A stretch of 64,000 bases of DNA from Rhodobacteraceae bacterium D3-12 (GCA_025916135.1 CP104793.1:434001-498000), one strand, 5' to 3'. Shown: positions 25,816 through 35,144, counted from the first letter of the stretch. Notes: a model not told the origin generated them from the letters alone. A program made the numbers and translations.

Positions 25816-27074
25816 CCGAAACTCTACTCGACCGCCGCGAGCGGCTTTTGGGCCCGCGAATGACCACGTTTTATGAGGAGCCTGTGCATTTGGTGCGCGG
25901 GCTTGGCACCAAAGTGTGGGACGTGGAGGGGCGCGAATTCCTCGATTGTTATAACAACGTGCCGCATGTGGGCCATTGCCACCCCAAGGTGGTTGAGGCG
26001 ATCTGCAAGCAGGCGGGGACGCTGAACACCCACACGCGGTATCTGCATGACGGGATCGTGACCTATGCCGAGGATCTGACAAGCACGTTTGCGGACCCGT
26101 TGAATGCGATGATGTTCACCTGCACCGGGTCTGAGGCGAACGACATTGCGTTGCGTATGGCGCGCGCGGTGACGGGCAAAACGGGGGTGATCGCGACCGA
26201 TCATACCTATCACGGGAACACGATGGCGGTGAGCCAGCTGAGCTGTACCAACCCGCCGCCGGACCGTTGGGACACTGTAGAATTTGTGCCCGCGCCGGAC
26301 AGCTATCGACCGATGAGCGGCGAGGTTTGGGCCGGGCATGTGCGCGATGCAATCAAGCGGTTGGAGGCCAAGGGTCACGGGCTTTCGGCGCTGATTATCT
26401 GTCCGTTTTTTGCCAATGAGGGCTTTCCCGATTTGGAAGCTGGTTGGGTGCGCCCGGCGATTGAGGCCGTGCGCGCCGCGGGCGGCGTTGTGATTGCCGA
26501 CGAGGTGCAGCCGGGTTTTGGCCGCTTGGGCACACATTTCTGGGGTCATGAAAAGGCCGGGTTCCTGCCCGACATCGTGAGCCTAGGCAAACCGATGGGC
26601 AATGGTCATCCGGTCGCTGGCGTGGTGACAAGCCGTGCCGTGATGGAAGCATTTCGCGATACGTTTCGTTATTTCAACACCTTTGGCGGCAACCCGGTGA
26701 GCATGGCCGCGGCGCAAGCGGTGTTGGATGTGATCCGCGACGAAGGATTGCAGGAAAACGCGCGGGTTGTCGGGGATTATGCCCGCGAGGGGCTGCGCAA
26801 TTTGGCCGAAAAACACCCTGTGATCGGCGATGTGCGCGGCTCGGGGTTGTTCTTTGGTGCCGAGCTGGTTTTGGATCGAGAGACCAAGGCGCCGGCGACC
26901 GAGTTTACCAAGAAGGTCGCCAATGCGGTTAAGGCCAAGGGCGTTTTGATGAATTTCCTTGGCGTGCATTACAATGTTCTCAAGATGCGCCCGCCGTTGG
27001 TGTTTTCGCGTGAGGATGCCGACCGGATGCTGGGTGCCGTTGATGAGGCGCTGGGCGAGGTGCCCCTTGCTTGA
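25800..27074 (+). CDS. Class III PLP enzyme resembling ethanolamine-phosphate / phosphohydroxylysine phospho-lyase
   Basis: 424 residues. LDCYNNVPHVGHCHP, LNTHTRYLHDGIVTYA and FTCTGSEANDIALRMAR closely follow the ETNPPL/PHYKPL group, which are aminotransferase-fold enzymes that eliminate phosphate and ammonia from phospho-amino alcohols. The PLP Lys is in DIVSLGKPMGNGHPV. The first ATG (25800) overlaps the dehydrogenase by 16 bases; a GTG at 25812 would give a GTGA overlap and is an alternative. The gene lies directly before a small-molecule kinase, as expected if the kinase makes its substrate. A plain aminotransferase role remains possible. Confidence 0.85.
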   Translation: MDAVVTETLLDRRERLLGPRMTTFYEEPVHLVRGLGTKVWDVEGREFLDCYNNVPHVGHCHPKVVEAICKQAGTLNTHTRYLHDGIVTYAEDLTSTFADPLNAMMFTCTGSEANDIALRMARAVTGKTGVIATDHTYHGNTMAVSQLSCTNPPPDRWDTVEFVPAPDSYRPMSGEVWAGHVRDAIKRLEAKGHGLSALIICPFFANEGFPDLEAGWVRPAIEAVRAAGGVVIADEVQPGFGRLGTHFWGHEKAGFLPDIVSLGKPMGNGHPVAGVVTSRAVMEAFRDTFRYFNTFGGNPVSMAAAQAVLDVIRDEGLQENARVVGDYAREGLRNLAEKHPVIGDVRGSGLFFGAELVLDRETKAPATEFTKKVANAVKAKGVLMNFLGVHYNVLKMRPPLVFSREDADRMLGAVDEALGEVPLA

Positions 27075-28014
27075 GGCGGCGCGGGAGGCGGCGGCCCTCT
27101 GGGGGCTAGGTGATGCGCCAATAGAGTTGGCGGCGCAGCGTGAGAACGTGGTGTTTCGCGTCGGCGCGTCCGGGGGCGACTGGGCGTTAAGGTTTCATCG
27201 GCCGGGCTATCGCGACGAAGGGCAGTTGACGTCGGAGTTGCAATGGCTGGCGGCGCTGGCCAATGGGGGCGTGCGCGTGCCTGCGCCCAAACCCGCGCTG
27301 AGCGGGGCGCTGATCCAGCGGCAGGGCGATCATATGGTCGATATGCTGGAATGGATGCCGGGGCGCCCCTTGGGCAAGGCCGGGTCGTTGGACCGTGTGA
27401 CGGACCGGGTGGGGTTTTGCCGCGCCTTGGGAACGGCGATGGCACAGCTGCATGGCGTGTCGGATGAATGGCCGCGCCCGATGGGATTTTCGCGCCCCGC
27501 GTGGGACCGCGCCGGCTTGCTGGGCGAGCGCCCGCTCTGGGGGCGGTTTTGGGAGCATCCGGCGCTGTCGGACGGCGAGCGTGATCTGCTGTTGGAGGTG
27601 CGCGAAAAGGCGGATGCGGCGCTTGCCGGGATCGAGGGAGATGCGGATTACGGGCTGATCCATGCGGATTTGATCAGTGAAAACATGCTCTTTGACGATG
27701 CCGAGCCGGACGCCGGGGTCGCGTTGATCGACTTTGACGATGGTGGGTTCGGGTTTCGGGATTTCGAGCTGGCCACGTTTCTATTGCGCTTTACCGAGGC
27801 TGCGGATTACCGCGAATTGCGGGCGGCGATGTGTGAGGGGTATCGCGTGCGGCGCAGGGTTAGGCCCGAGCAGCTTGACCTGTTTATCCTGCTCCGAGCG
27901 TTGACCTATCCCGGATGGATCATGGACCGCTTGGGCGAGCCGGGGAGCGAAGAACGCTCGTCGCGGGCGATTGCAACGGCGCTGCGCGAGGCGCGGCGCT
28001 GGCTGGAGACGTAA
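27067..28014 (+). CDS. APH-family small-molecule kinase
   Basis: About 315 residues from a TTG at 27067; an ATG at 27043 is the alternative. RENVVFRVGASGGDWALRFHRPG is the nucleotide-binding N-lobe, GLIHADLISENMLFD the catalytic loop (HxDxxxxN) and LIDFDDGGFGFRDFEL the metal-binding DFD. Relatives phosphorylate aminoglycosides, choline, ethanolamine, hydroxylysine or homoserine. It overlaps the phospho-lyase by eight bases. I infer an amino-alcohol kinase supplying the lyase rather than antibiotic resistance. Confidence 0.83.
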   Translation: MLEAAREAAALWGLGDAPIELAAQRENVVFRVGASGGDWALRFHRPGYRDEGQLTSELQWLAALANGGVRVPAPKPALSGALIQRQGDHMVDMLEWMPGRPLGKAGSLDRVTDRVGFCRALGTAMAQLHGVSDEWPRPMGFSRPAWDRAGLLGERPLWGRFWEHPALSDGERDLLLEVREKADAALAGIEGDADYGLIHADLISENMLFDDAEPDAGVALIDFDDGGFGFRDFELATFLLRFTEAADYRELRAAMCEGYRVRRRVRPEQLDLFILLRALTYPGWIMDRLGEPGSEERSSRAIATALREARRWLET

Positions 28015-28026
28015 GGGAGGCCAGAC

Positions 28027-29262
28027 ATGGCGGATACAAAAACGATCCTGGTGATCGGCACCTATGACACCAAAGACGACGAATTGGGGTATCTGGCGGC
28101 GTGCATCAAAGGGCAGGGCGGCAAGGTTTTGTCGATGGATGTAAGCGTGTTGGGCGACCCGAGCCAGCCGACGGATTATTCCAAACACGCCGTCGCCGAA
28201 GCGGGCGGGTCGAGCATCAAGGCGGCGATTGACAGCGGTGATGAGAACCACGCGATGCAGATCATGGCGGCGGGCGCGGCGGCGCTGACGCTCAGGCTAT
28301 ATCGCGAAGGGTTGATTGACGGGGTGATCGCGCTCGGTGGGTCGATGGGGACCGATCTTGCGCTGGACGTCTGTGCGGCGTTGCCTTTGGGGGTGCCGAA
28401 ATACGTGGTTTCGACCGTGTCGTTCAGCGCAATGTTACCGCCGGAACGGATGGCGCCGGACATTCAGATGATCCTTTGGGCTGGCGGGCTTTACGGGTTG
28501 AATTCGGTCTGCAAAGCATCGCTGAGCCAAGCCGCGGGAGCGGTGTTGGGGGCGGCGAAAGCGGTAGAAAAGCCGCGCTTTGACAGGCCGTTGATCGGCA
28601 TGACCTCGTTCGGGAAAACCGTTTTGCGCTATATGGTGAGCCTGAAACCGGCGTTGGAAGACCGCGGCTTTGAGGTGGCGGTGTTTCATGCGACGGGCAT
28701 GGGCGGGCGGGCGTTTGAAGGGCTTGCCGCCGAGGGCGTTTTTGCCTGTGTTTTCGATTTCGCGCCGCAGGAGGTGGTGAACCATCACTTTGGATCGAGC
28801 ATCACAGCAGGGGCGGACCGAATGACCAATGCGGGGGCGCAAGGCGTGCCGCAGATCGTTGCGCCGGGGTGTTATGACCTTGTGGATTTCGTGACGTGGC
28901 AAGAGCCGCCAGAACGGCTGAGCGATCGACCGACGCATGCGCATAACCGGCTTCTTACCTCGGCGGTGATCGACGCAGACGAGCGCCGCGAGGTGGCGCG
29001 TGTGATCTGCGAAAAACTGAGCGGCGCCAAGGGGCCGGTGAAGATTTTGCTGCCGCTTGAGGGCTGTAACGAGTGGGACCGCGAAGGCGCGGATTTGCAT
29101 GACGCTGCAGGGCTGGCCGCGTTTTGCGAAGAAATGCAGAGCGCCTGCCCGGCGAATGCGGGGTTGCAAGCGTTGGATTGTCATATCAATGACGCTGCGT
29201 TTTGCGAAGCCGCGCTGAGCGTATTTGACGCTTGGGTGGCTGATGGGACGCTCAAGACCTAG
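28027..29262 (+). CDS. Tm-1-like / UPF0261 ATP-binding domain protein
   Basis: 411 residues. The start ILVIGTYDTKDDELGYL is the Tm-1/UPF0261 signature. GVIALGGSMGTDLAL, STVSFSAMLPPE, MTSFGKTV and HATGMGGRAFE follow in family order across two Rossmann-like domains. The plant Tm-1 member blocks tobamovirus replicase; the metabolic role of bacterial members is not established. It sits 12 bases after the kinase and before HMG-CoA reductase, so it is presumably part of the same catabolic operon. Confidence 0.88.
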   Translation: MADTKTILVIGTYDTKDDELGYLAACIKGQGGKVLSMDVSVLGDPSQPTDYSKHAVAEAGGSSIKAAIDSGDENHAMQIMAAGAAALTLRLYREGLIDGVIALGGSMGTDLALDVCAALPLGVPKYVVSTVSFSAMLPPERMAPDIQMILWAGGLYGLNSVCKASLSQAAGAVLGAAKAVEKPRFDRPLIGMTSFGKTVLRYMVSLKPALEDRGFEVAVFHATGMGGRAFEGLAAEGVFACVFDFAPQEVVNHHFGSSITAGADRMTNAGAQGVPQIVAPGCYDLVDFVTWQEPPERLSDRPTHAHNRLLTSAVIDADERREVARVICEKLSGAKGPVKILLPLEGCNEWDREGADLHDAAGLAAFCEEMQSACPANAGLQALDCHINDAAFCEAALSVFDAWVADGTLKT

Positions 29263-29326
29263 GGCTGCCCTCTTGACCTTCGAGGTGAACAAGGCTTCCT
29301 TTTGAATGCCAAGAGGAGAGGCCCAA

Positions 29327-30559
29327 ATGACCACATCGCGTATTCCCGGTTTTCACAACCTGACCCGCAGCGACCGGCTTGCCAAAATAGCCGAAGCCGC
29401 CGGGTTGACGGCGCAAGAGGTGGCGCATCTGGAGGCGAGTGCCGCGCATGACGGGGCGTTGGCCGATAACCTGTCGGAGAACGTGATTTCGGTCATGGCG
29501 GTGCCATTGGGCGTGGCGACCAACCTGATCGTGGACGGGCAGGAGGTGTTGGTGCCGATGGCAACCGAGGAAAGCTCGGTCATTGCGGCGGTGTGCAATG
29601 GGGCGCGCGCGTGCCGTGCAACGGGGGGCGTGACGACGCAGGCGGATGACCCCTGCATGATCGCGCAGGTGCAGCTTACCGGGTTGACCGATCTTGAGGC
29701 CGCGCAGGCCAAGATTGAGGCGCGCAAGGCGGAAATCACCGGGATTTGTGACAGTTGTGATCCGATGCTGCTAAAGCTTGGCGGCGGGTTTCGCGATCTT
29801 GATGTGCGGATTGCCGGGCCGTTTGTGGTGGTTCACCTGATCGTTGATGTGCGCGATGCAATGGGCGCAAATGCGGTGAACACCATGGCCGAGCGGCTGG
29901 CGCCCAAGCTGGAGGAATGGACCGGTGGCAAGGTGGGGTTGCGCATCCTGTCGAACCTTGCCGATCGGCGATTGATGCGCGCCCATGCGGTTTGGAGTGC
30001 CGAGGAGATCGGAGCGGCGGCGGTGGCCGGTATTTGCGCCGCGTGGGAGTTTGCCTTTCACGACCCTTACCGCGCGGCGACCCATAACAAGGGGATCATG
30101 AACGGTGTGTCCGCCGTGGCGCTGGCCACAGGCAATGACAGCCGCGCGTTGGAGGCGGGGGCGCATGCCTTTGCCGCCAAGGATGGTTATGGCCCGCTGA
30201 CCCGTTATTCCAAAACGCCTGCGGGTGATTTGATGGGCGAGATCGAATTGCCGATGCCGGTGGGGATTGTTGGCGGGGCGACACGGGTGCATCCGACGGC
30301 GCAGGCCTGTCTTAAAATCATGGGGGCCGAGACGGCGGACCGCTTGGGGCGGGTGGTTGCGGCTGTGGGGCTGATCCAGAATTTCTCGGCTTTGCGGGCC
30401 TTGGCGGGAGAGGGGATCCAGCGCGGGCACATGGGGCTTCATGCGCGTAACGTGGCGATTGCGGCGGGGGCCGAGGGCTCGGAGATCGACCGGATTGCCG
30501 CCGCATTGATAGAACGCGGTGAGGTGCGCGAGGACGTGGCGCGTGAGCTTCTAGGGTAA
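29327..30559 (+). CDS. Hydroxymethylglutaryl-CoA reductase, degradative (class II)
   Basis: Interconverts HMG-CoA and mevalonate, usually in the mevalonate-oxidising direction in bacteria that use mevalonate as a carbon source. 410 residues from the ATG at 29327, preceded by AGGAGAG. Catalytic residues are visible: Glu in MATEESSVIAA, Lys in THNKGIMNGV, Asp in ATGNDSRALEAGAHA, and His in QRGHMGLHARN. HMG-CoA lyase is not adjacent, so a full mevalonate route is not shown. It ends the plus-strand cluster; palindromes separate it from the convergent nadK. Confidence 0.9.
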   Translation: MTTSRIPGFHNLTRSDRLAKIAEAAGLTAQEVAHLEASAAHDGALADNLSENVISVMAVPLGVATNLIVDGQEVLVPMATEESSVIAAVCNGARACRATGGVTTQADDPCMIAQVQLTGLTDLEAAQAKIEARKAEITGICDSCDPMLLKLGGGFRDLDVRIAGPFVVVHLIVDVRDAMGANAVNTMAERLAPKLEEWTGGKVGLRILSNLADRRLMRAHAVWSAEEIGAAAVAGICAAWEFAFHDPYRAATHNKGIMNGVSAVALATGNDSRALEAGAHAFAAKDGYGPLTRYSKTPAGDLMGEIELPMPVGIVGGATRVHPTAQACLKIMGAETADRLGRVVAAVGLIQNFSALRALAGEGIQRGHMGLHARNVAIAAGAEGSEIDRIAAALIERGEVREDVARELLG

Positions 30560-30578
30560 GATGTTCGCCGCGAGGTGG

Positions 30579-30624
30579 CGAATTCTTTCAAAGAATTCGG
30601 GCCGAAATCCGCGACGGATTTCGG
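30579..30624. repeat. Two tandem perfect palindromes between convergent genes
   Basis: CGAATTCTTT/AAAGAATTCG (30579-30588 and 30590-30599) and CCGAAATCCG/CGGATTTCGG (30602-30611 and 30615-30624) are both 10-base perfect arms. They occupy the gap between the HMG-CoA reductase and nadK ends, and match the arrays at 10184-10227 and 43606-43698 in design. Confidence 0.75.
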
Positions 30625-30628
30625 TGCC

Positions 30629-31390
30629 TCAAACGAATTGCTCGCGGATTAGCCGTTCTTCCAAGCCGTGGCCGGGGTCGAATAGCAGCCGGTGTTCGAT
30701 GGTCGGCTCTGAGCGGATTTCGACTGTTTGCACATAGAGCACCGATCGGGAGTCCGCGTCGGCCATGACGGGGCGTTTCTCGGGCTGTTGCACGTCGATG
30801 CGCACTTCGGCCGCCTTGGGCAGCAACGCGCCACGCCAGCGGCGGGGCCGGAAGGGGGCAATCGCCGTCAGGGCCAGAACGTCCGATCCGATGGGCAGGA
30901 TCGGGCCGTGGGCAGAGTAGTTATAGGCGGTCGAGCCGGCGGGTGTGGACACGAGCGCGCCGTCACAGACCAGCTCCTCCATCCGCAGCCTTCCATCGAC
31001 GGTGATCTTGAGCTTGGCCGCCTGCGGGCCCATACGCAACAAGGATACCTCGTTGATCGCCAAGGCTTCGTGAACCGATCCATCGCCACGGGTGGCACGC
31101 ATCGAGAGCGGGTTAATCACCGTTTCTTCGGCATTGGCGAGGCGTTCGGGCAAGTCGGCTTCGGCGTATTCGTTCATCAGAAAGCCGACGGTGCCGCGGT
31201 TCATGCCATAGACCGGCGCATTATTGCCTTGGGTGCGGTGCAGCGTGTGCAGCATAAAGCCATCTCCGCCAAGGGCGACGATGACATCGGCGTTGCTTTC
31301 GTCACAATCACCATAGCGCCCGACAAGCGCCGCATGGGCGGTTCGGGCGACGGGCGCGTCGGAGGCGGCAAAGGCGATTTTCAAGCTCAT
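30629..31390 (-). CDS. nadK: NAD kinase
   Basis: Phosphorylates NAD to NADP. 253 residues from the ATG at 31390. The nucleotide-binding GGDG is at 41-44 in VALGGDGFMLHTLH, NRGTVGFLMNE follows, and CDGALVSTPAGSTAYNYSAHGP is the NAD-site block. This is the short form seen in alphaproteobacteria. It is divergent from glyA across about 180 bases that must hold both promoters. Confidence 0.95.
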   Translation of the reverse strand: MSLKIAFAASDAPVARTAHAALVGRYGDCDESNADVIVALGGDGFMLHTLHRTQGNNAPVYGMNRGTVGFLMNEYAEADLPERLANAEETVINPLSMRATRGDGSVHEALAINEVSLLRMGPQAAKLKITVDGRLRMEELVCDGALVSTPAGSTAYNYSAHGPILPIGSDVLALTAIAPFRPRRWRGALLPKAAEVRIDVQQPEKRPVMADADSRSVLYVQTVEIRSEPTIEHRLLFDPGHGLEERLIREQFV

Positions 31391-31569
31391 GCGCAAAGTT
31401 TCCAATAGGCGGCGCAGCGGGCCAATGGGCCGCGCTTGTCTTTCACCTGCACGATGATTGCCGCGCTGGCAAGTGGAAGTGTCGGAAACAGGGCTTTCAG
31501 AGCCCACCGCTTTGCCGTAAATCAACGCCAAAGGCCCATGCGCCCCACTGACTGACGGAGAGAGATCAC

Positions 31570-32852
31570 ATGTCCAACCCAGGTTTTTTCACCGAAGAGC
31601 TTGCCAGCCGCGACCCCGAGATTGCCAAGGCAATTGATCAGGAGCTTGGTCGTCAACGCGACGAGATCGAGCTTATCGCGAGCGAGAACATCGTTTCCTC
31701 TGCTGTGATGGAGGCGCAAGGCTCGGTTATGACCAACAAATACGCCGAAGGTTATCCCGGTCGGCGCTATTACGGTGGGTGCCAATATGTTGATATTGCT
31801 GAAAACCTTGCCATTGATCGCGCCAAGGAGCTGTTTGGATGTGACTTTGCCAACGTGCAGCCCAACTCTGGCTCGCAGGCGAACCAAGGGGTCTATCAGG
31901 CGCTGCTCAAACCCGGTGATACGATCCTTGGTATGAGCCTTGATGCCGGTGGGCATTTGACCCACGGCGCGCGCCCGAACCAGTCGGGCAAGTGGTTCAA
32001 CGCCGTGCAATACGGCGTGCGGCAGCAAGACAACCTGCTCGATTACGAACAGGTGGCGGCATTGGCCAAGGAACATCAGCCAAAATTGCTGATCGCGGGC
32101 GGCTCGGCCATTCCGCGCCAGATTGATTTTGCCAAGATGCGCGAGATTGCCGACAGCGTTGGCGCGCTTCTTCACGTTGATATGGCCCATTTCGCGGGCC
32201 TTGTTGCCGCGGGAGAGCATCCAAGCCCGTTCCCGCATGCGCATGTTGTTACGACGACAACGCATAAAACCCTTCGGGGGCCGCGTGGGGGGATGATCCT
32301 CACAAATGATGAAGATATCGCTAAGAAGGTGAACTCCGCGATTTTCCCCGGCATTCAGGGCGGCCCGTTGATGCATGTCATCGCCGGCAAGGCCGTGGCC
32401 TTTGGCGAGGCGCTGCGCCCCGATTTCAAAGACTATGCCAAGGCGGTGATCGCCAATGCGCAGGCGATGGGCGATCAGCTGATGAAGGGGGGCTTGCGCT
32501 GGTGACCGGTGGCACGGACACCCATGTTTTGCTGGTTGATCTGCGCCCCAAGGGCGTTAAGGGCAACGCCACCGAAAAGGCGCTGGGCCGGGCGCATATC
32601 ACCTGCAACAAGAACGGTGTGCCGTTTGACCCGGAAAAGCCGACCGTGACCAGCGGTGTGCGGCTCGGTTCGCCCGCAGGCACGACCCGCGGTTTTGGTG
32701 AGGCAGAGTTCCGCCAGATCGCCGATTGGATCATCGAGGTGGTCGACGGGCTGGCCGAGAATGGCGAAGAGGCCAACGCCGAGGTCGAGGCCAAGGTCAA
32801 AGCCGAGGTCGCCACGCTTTGCGCGCGCTTCCCGCTCTATCCAGAGTTGTGA
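31570..32852 (+). CDS. glyA: Serine hydroxymethyltransferase, apparently frameshifted
   Basis: Converts serine plus tetrahydrofolate to glycine and methylene-tetrahydrofolate. The N-terminal part (31570 to about 32495) and C-terminal part (from about 32500) are both perfect SHMT sequence in different frames. Adding one base in TTGCGCTGG near 32493-32500 joins them as [13 protein letters not shown] and gives about 427 residues, the normal length. The PLP Lys is in [20 protein letters not shown] precedes the ATG. SHMT is usually single-copy and essential, so a base-calling error is more likely than inactivation. A strong terminator follows. Confidence 0.95.
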
Positions 32853-32893
32853 GTTATTGGGTGGGCCGCGCGCCCGTCTAAAGAGATTGGAAG

Positions 32894-32921
32894 GGTCATC
32901 GCCTTGGGCGGTGGCCTTTTT
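32894..32921 (+). terminator. Intrinsic terminator of glyA
   Basis: GGTCATCGCC (32894-32903) and GGCGGTGGCC (32907-32916) form a 10-base stem with two G-U pairs and a 3-base loop, followed by five T residues (32917-32921). Confidence 0.88.
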
Positions 32922-32968
32922 CTTTGCCGCGGCGTAGCGTGCGGGCGAGTCCAAGGAGAGTAACGCAG

Positions 32969-34219
32969 ATGCCATTGATTTCAGACGATCTTTTGTCACA
33001 GATTCGGGCGCGATTTGCGCATGTTGATAGCGATCCGTTTCAGGGTGAGAGGGTGTTTTTTGAGAATGCCGGTGGGGCGTTGACCCTGAAATCGGTGGTG
33101 GAAACCTCGGGGTTTTATGCTGCGATCCCTGACAATCAGGGGCGCGATAATGTGGCTGCGCATCGCTTGGTTGCGGTGATTGAAAAGGCGCGCTCGGACA
33201 TGGCGGAGATGATGAACGCGCCGGGGGGGCAGTTTTTTATGGGCGAAAGCGGGACCGAATTGTTGTTCCGTTTGATTTCGGCGGCATGCCTTGGTGCGGG
33301 GGCCGGGCGGGTGTTGGGGTCAACGCTTGAACATCCCGCATCGCGGAGCGCGGCGGCGCGCTGGGCTGGCATCGCAGGGCAGGCGCATGTGCTTGTAAAC
33401 CATGACGATTCTACGGGCACGGTCGGGGTCGAGCATTACCTGTCCGAGATCACGTCGGACACGGTGGTGGCCACGATCCTGCACACCTCTCCGGTGACGG
33501 GCATGACGGTGGATGCGGGCGCGATTGCCGCGGCGATCCGCGAGAAAGCGCCGGAGTGTTTCATCATCGTCGATGGCATCCAGCATGCCGCGCATGGGGC
33601 GATTGATCTGGCGGCTTTGGGGGTCGATGGCTATGTGATTTCGCCTTACAAGATGTTCTCGCGGCACGGGTTTGGCTTGGCTTGGGTGTCGGACCGTCTG
33701 GCCGCGCTGCCGCATAATAACCTGTTGAAAGGGCCTGAGAAAAACTGGGAAATGGGCACGCGGGATACGGGGGCTTATGCAACGCTATCGGATGTGGCGG
33801 ACTATCTCGATTGGCTTGGCGGTGAAGTGTCGGAGGCGAGCGATCGCGCCGGGCGGATCAGGGCGGCGGGCGTGGCGATACATGAGCACGAAAAGCGGTT
33901 GACCGATGCGATGCTGCAGGGTGTCGGCAACCTGCCGGGGCTTGCGCAGATGCCCGGTGTGACGGTCATCGGTGGCGTGGATAATCCGGCGCGCGAGGGG
34001 TTGGTTTCCTTTGCGCTTCAAGGGGTTGCCACGGCTGACGTGGTTGCGAAACTCAACGCTGAAGGGGTGCGCACCCATATCCGCAAGGCCGATCACTACT
34101 CCGGTAATGTGCTTGATCCGCTGGGCTTGCCCGACTGCGTGCGCGTGTCGCTTTGCCACTATAACAGCCCCGCCGAGGTGGCGCGGTTTCTGGCGGTGAT
34201 GAAGGAAATGTTACCCTAG
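32969..34219 (+). CDS. Class V aminotransferase / cysteine-desulfurase-like PLP enzyme
   Basis: 416 residues from the ATG at 32969, preceded by AAGGAGAG. FFENAGGALTLKSVV at the N-terminus, IIVDGIQHAAHGAIDL with the PLP-contacting Asp, and the Lys in YVISPYKMFSRHGFG are class V features. The active-site Cys loop of true cysteine desulfurases is not evident, so desulfurase activity is unlikely. It follows glyA after a terminator, so it probably has its own promoter. The substrate is unknown; close relatives are usually annotated only as aminotransferase class V. Confidence 0.82.
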   Translation: MPLISDDLLSQIRARFAHVDSDPFQGERVFFENAGGALTLKSVVETSGFYAAIPDNQGRDNVAAHRLVAVIEKARSDMAEMMNAPGGQFFMGESGTELLFRLISAACLGAGAGRVLGSTLEHPASRSAAARWAGIAGQAHVLVNHDDSTGTVGVEHYLSEITSDTVVATILHTSPVTGMTVDAGAIAAAIREKAPECFIIVDGIQHAAHGAIDLAALGVDGYVISPYKMFSRHGFGLAWVSDRLAALPHNNLLKGPEKNWEMGTRDTGAYATLSDVADYLDWLGGEVSEASDRAGRIRAAGVAIHEHEKRLTDAMLQGVGNLPGLAQMPGVTVIGGVDNPAREGLVSFALQGVATADVVAKLNAEGVRTHIRKADHYSGNVLDPLGLPDCVRVSLCHYNSPAEVARFLAVMKEMLP

Positions 34220-34255
34220 CGCCCGTCATGGTTAACGCCGCTTTCAACGGTAAAA

Positions 34256-34278
34256 CAGCCGGGGGTGACTCCCGGCTG
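34256..34278. terminator. GC-rich hairpin after the class V aminotransferase
   Basis: CAGCCGGG (34256-34263) and CCCGGCTG (34271-34278) are perfect arms with a 7-base loop. No T-run follows, so termination is uncertain. Confidence 0.4.
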
Positions 34279-34358
34279 ACATCCGGCTGCAATGCGTATG
34301 ACATCCGAAAACCGCATATGTTTACGCATTATTAAGTTAACGATGCGCACGCCCGTGC

Positions 34359-34493
34359 TCTTCATTGGCCAAATACCCAAGGTCCGACCTCGCCCCGGAT
34401 GGGAGGCCTGCGGTAAGGCGGCGGCATTGCCGCTTGCCGCGCCAAGCGTCAGCTTGGCGCCCCCCGACGACGCGCGAAGCGCGGCGCAAAACC
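34359..34493 (-). repeat. Composite repeat: double GC hairpin and TATTT/AATGAAG tail, copy 4
   Basis: Starting at the M50 stop and read on the minus strand, the double hairpin (34439-34493, including perfect arms GCGCCAAGC/GCTTGGCGC at 34439-34447 and 34452-34460) leads after about 60 bases to GGGTATTTGGCCAATGAAG (34361-34379). The same composite occurs at 39232-39363. Confidence 0.65.
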
Positions 34494-35144
34494 TCAGCGC
34501 AGTAAGCCGCGCAACGCGAAGAGCACGGCGACAAGCGACAGCATAAGCCACAGCCCGCCCCAGAACATCGTCGTGCCGCCGAATTCCTCGGCCAGCATCC
34601 GCGCGTCTGAATGCAGATGCGCGCGCGCCAACGTGTCGGAGAATATATCGAGCGGCACATAGATGATCGAGGTGAGCCCGATCAGCCGCAGCGCGAAATC
34701 ATTCGGTCCATGCGGCAGGAACCGCGCCAGAGCGAGCAAGAGCGCCCCGCCCGCGATGCAGAAGATCAGCGCAAAGCTGTCGCGCACGTAAAACGCCGCC
34801 ACAGCCAGCAACACGACGCCAAGCCCGGCCACGACCCAGCGGTCAAGCTGGCTGCGCAGCGCCGCCCAGATCAGCCCAAGCCCGATCAGCAGCGAGCCGA
34901 GGTAGCCCGCCGACAGGGTCAGGAACCGGTTGCCGCCGCGCGCCATCACTGCGCCGCCCTCATTCGAGGTGAGCGACAGGCTTTCAACGCTGCCGCCGGT
35001 CAGCAACACGGTGATTAGGTGCGACAGTTCATGAAAGAACACCACGAGGATTTTCAGCGGCACCAGCACCGGCGTTCCCCAGAGCAGCGCCACACCGGCG
35101 GTCATGGCCAGCAGCAACCAGTGCTTTTGCAGCGCCGCGATCAT
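34494..35144 (-). CDS. M50-family membrane metallopeptidase
   Basis: 216 residues, mostly hydrophobic with five or six spans. The zinc motif HELSH is at 38-42 inside the second span, as in M50B site-2-protease-like enzymes. No PDZ domain is present. It is co-translated with the AraC regulator (4-base overlap) and faces the molybdenum hydroxylase operon. By family it could cleave within or near membranes, but no substrate can be named. A conserved second metal-ligand region is not obvious to me by eye. Confidence 0.8.
   Translation of the reverse strand: MIAALQKHWLLLAMTAGVALLWGTPVLVPLKILVVFFHELSHLITVLLTGGSVESLSLTSNEGGAVMARGGNRFLTLSAGYLGSLLIGLGLIWAALRSQLDRWVVAGLGVVLLAVAAFYVRDSFALIFCIAGGALLLALARFLPHGPNDFALRLIGLTSIIYVPLDIFSDTLARAHLHSDARMLAEEFGGTTMFWGGLWLMLSLVAVLFALRGLLR

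Noticed and set aside
27067-28014. Aminoglycoside resistance by the APH-family kinase
   Set aside because: The kinase overlaps a phospho-lyase gene in a catabolic operon, and the family is broad. Context favours a metabolic amino-alcohol kinase.
32969-34219. Cysteine desulfurase for Fe-S assembly
   Set aside because: The class V fold is clear, but the active-site Cys loop is not evident and no suf or isc gene is nearby.
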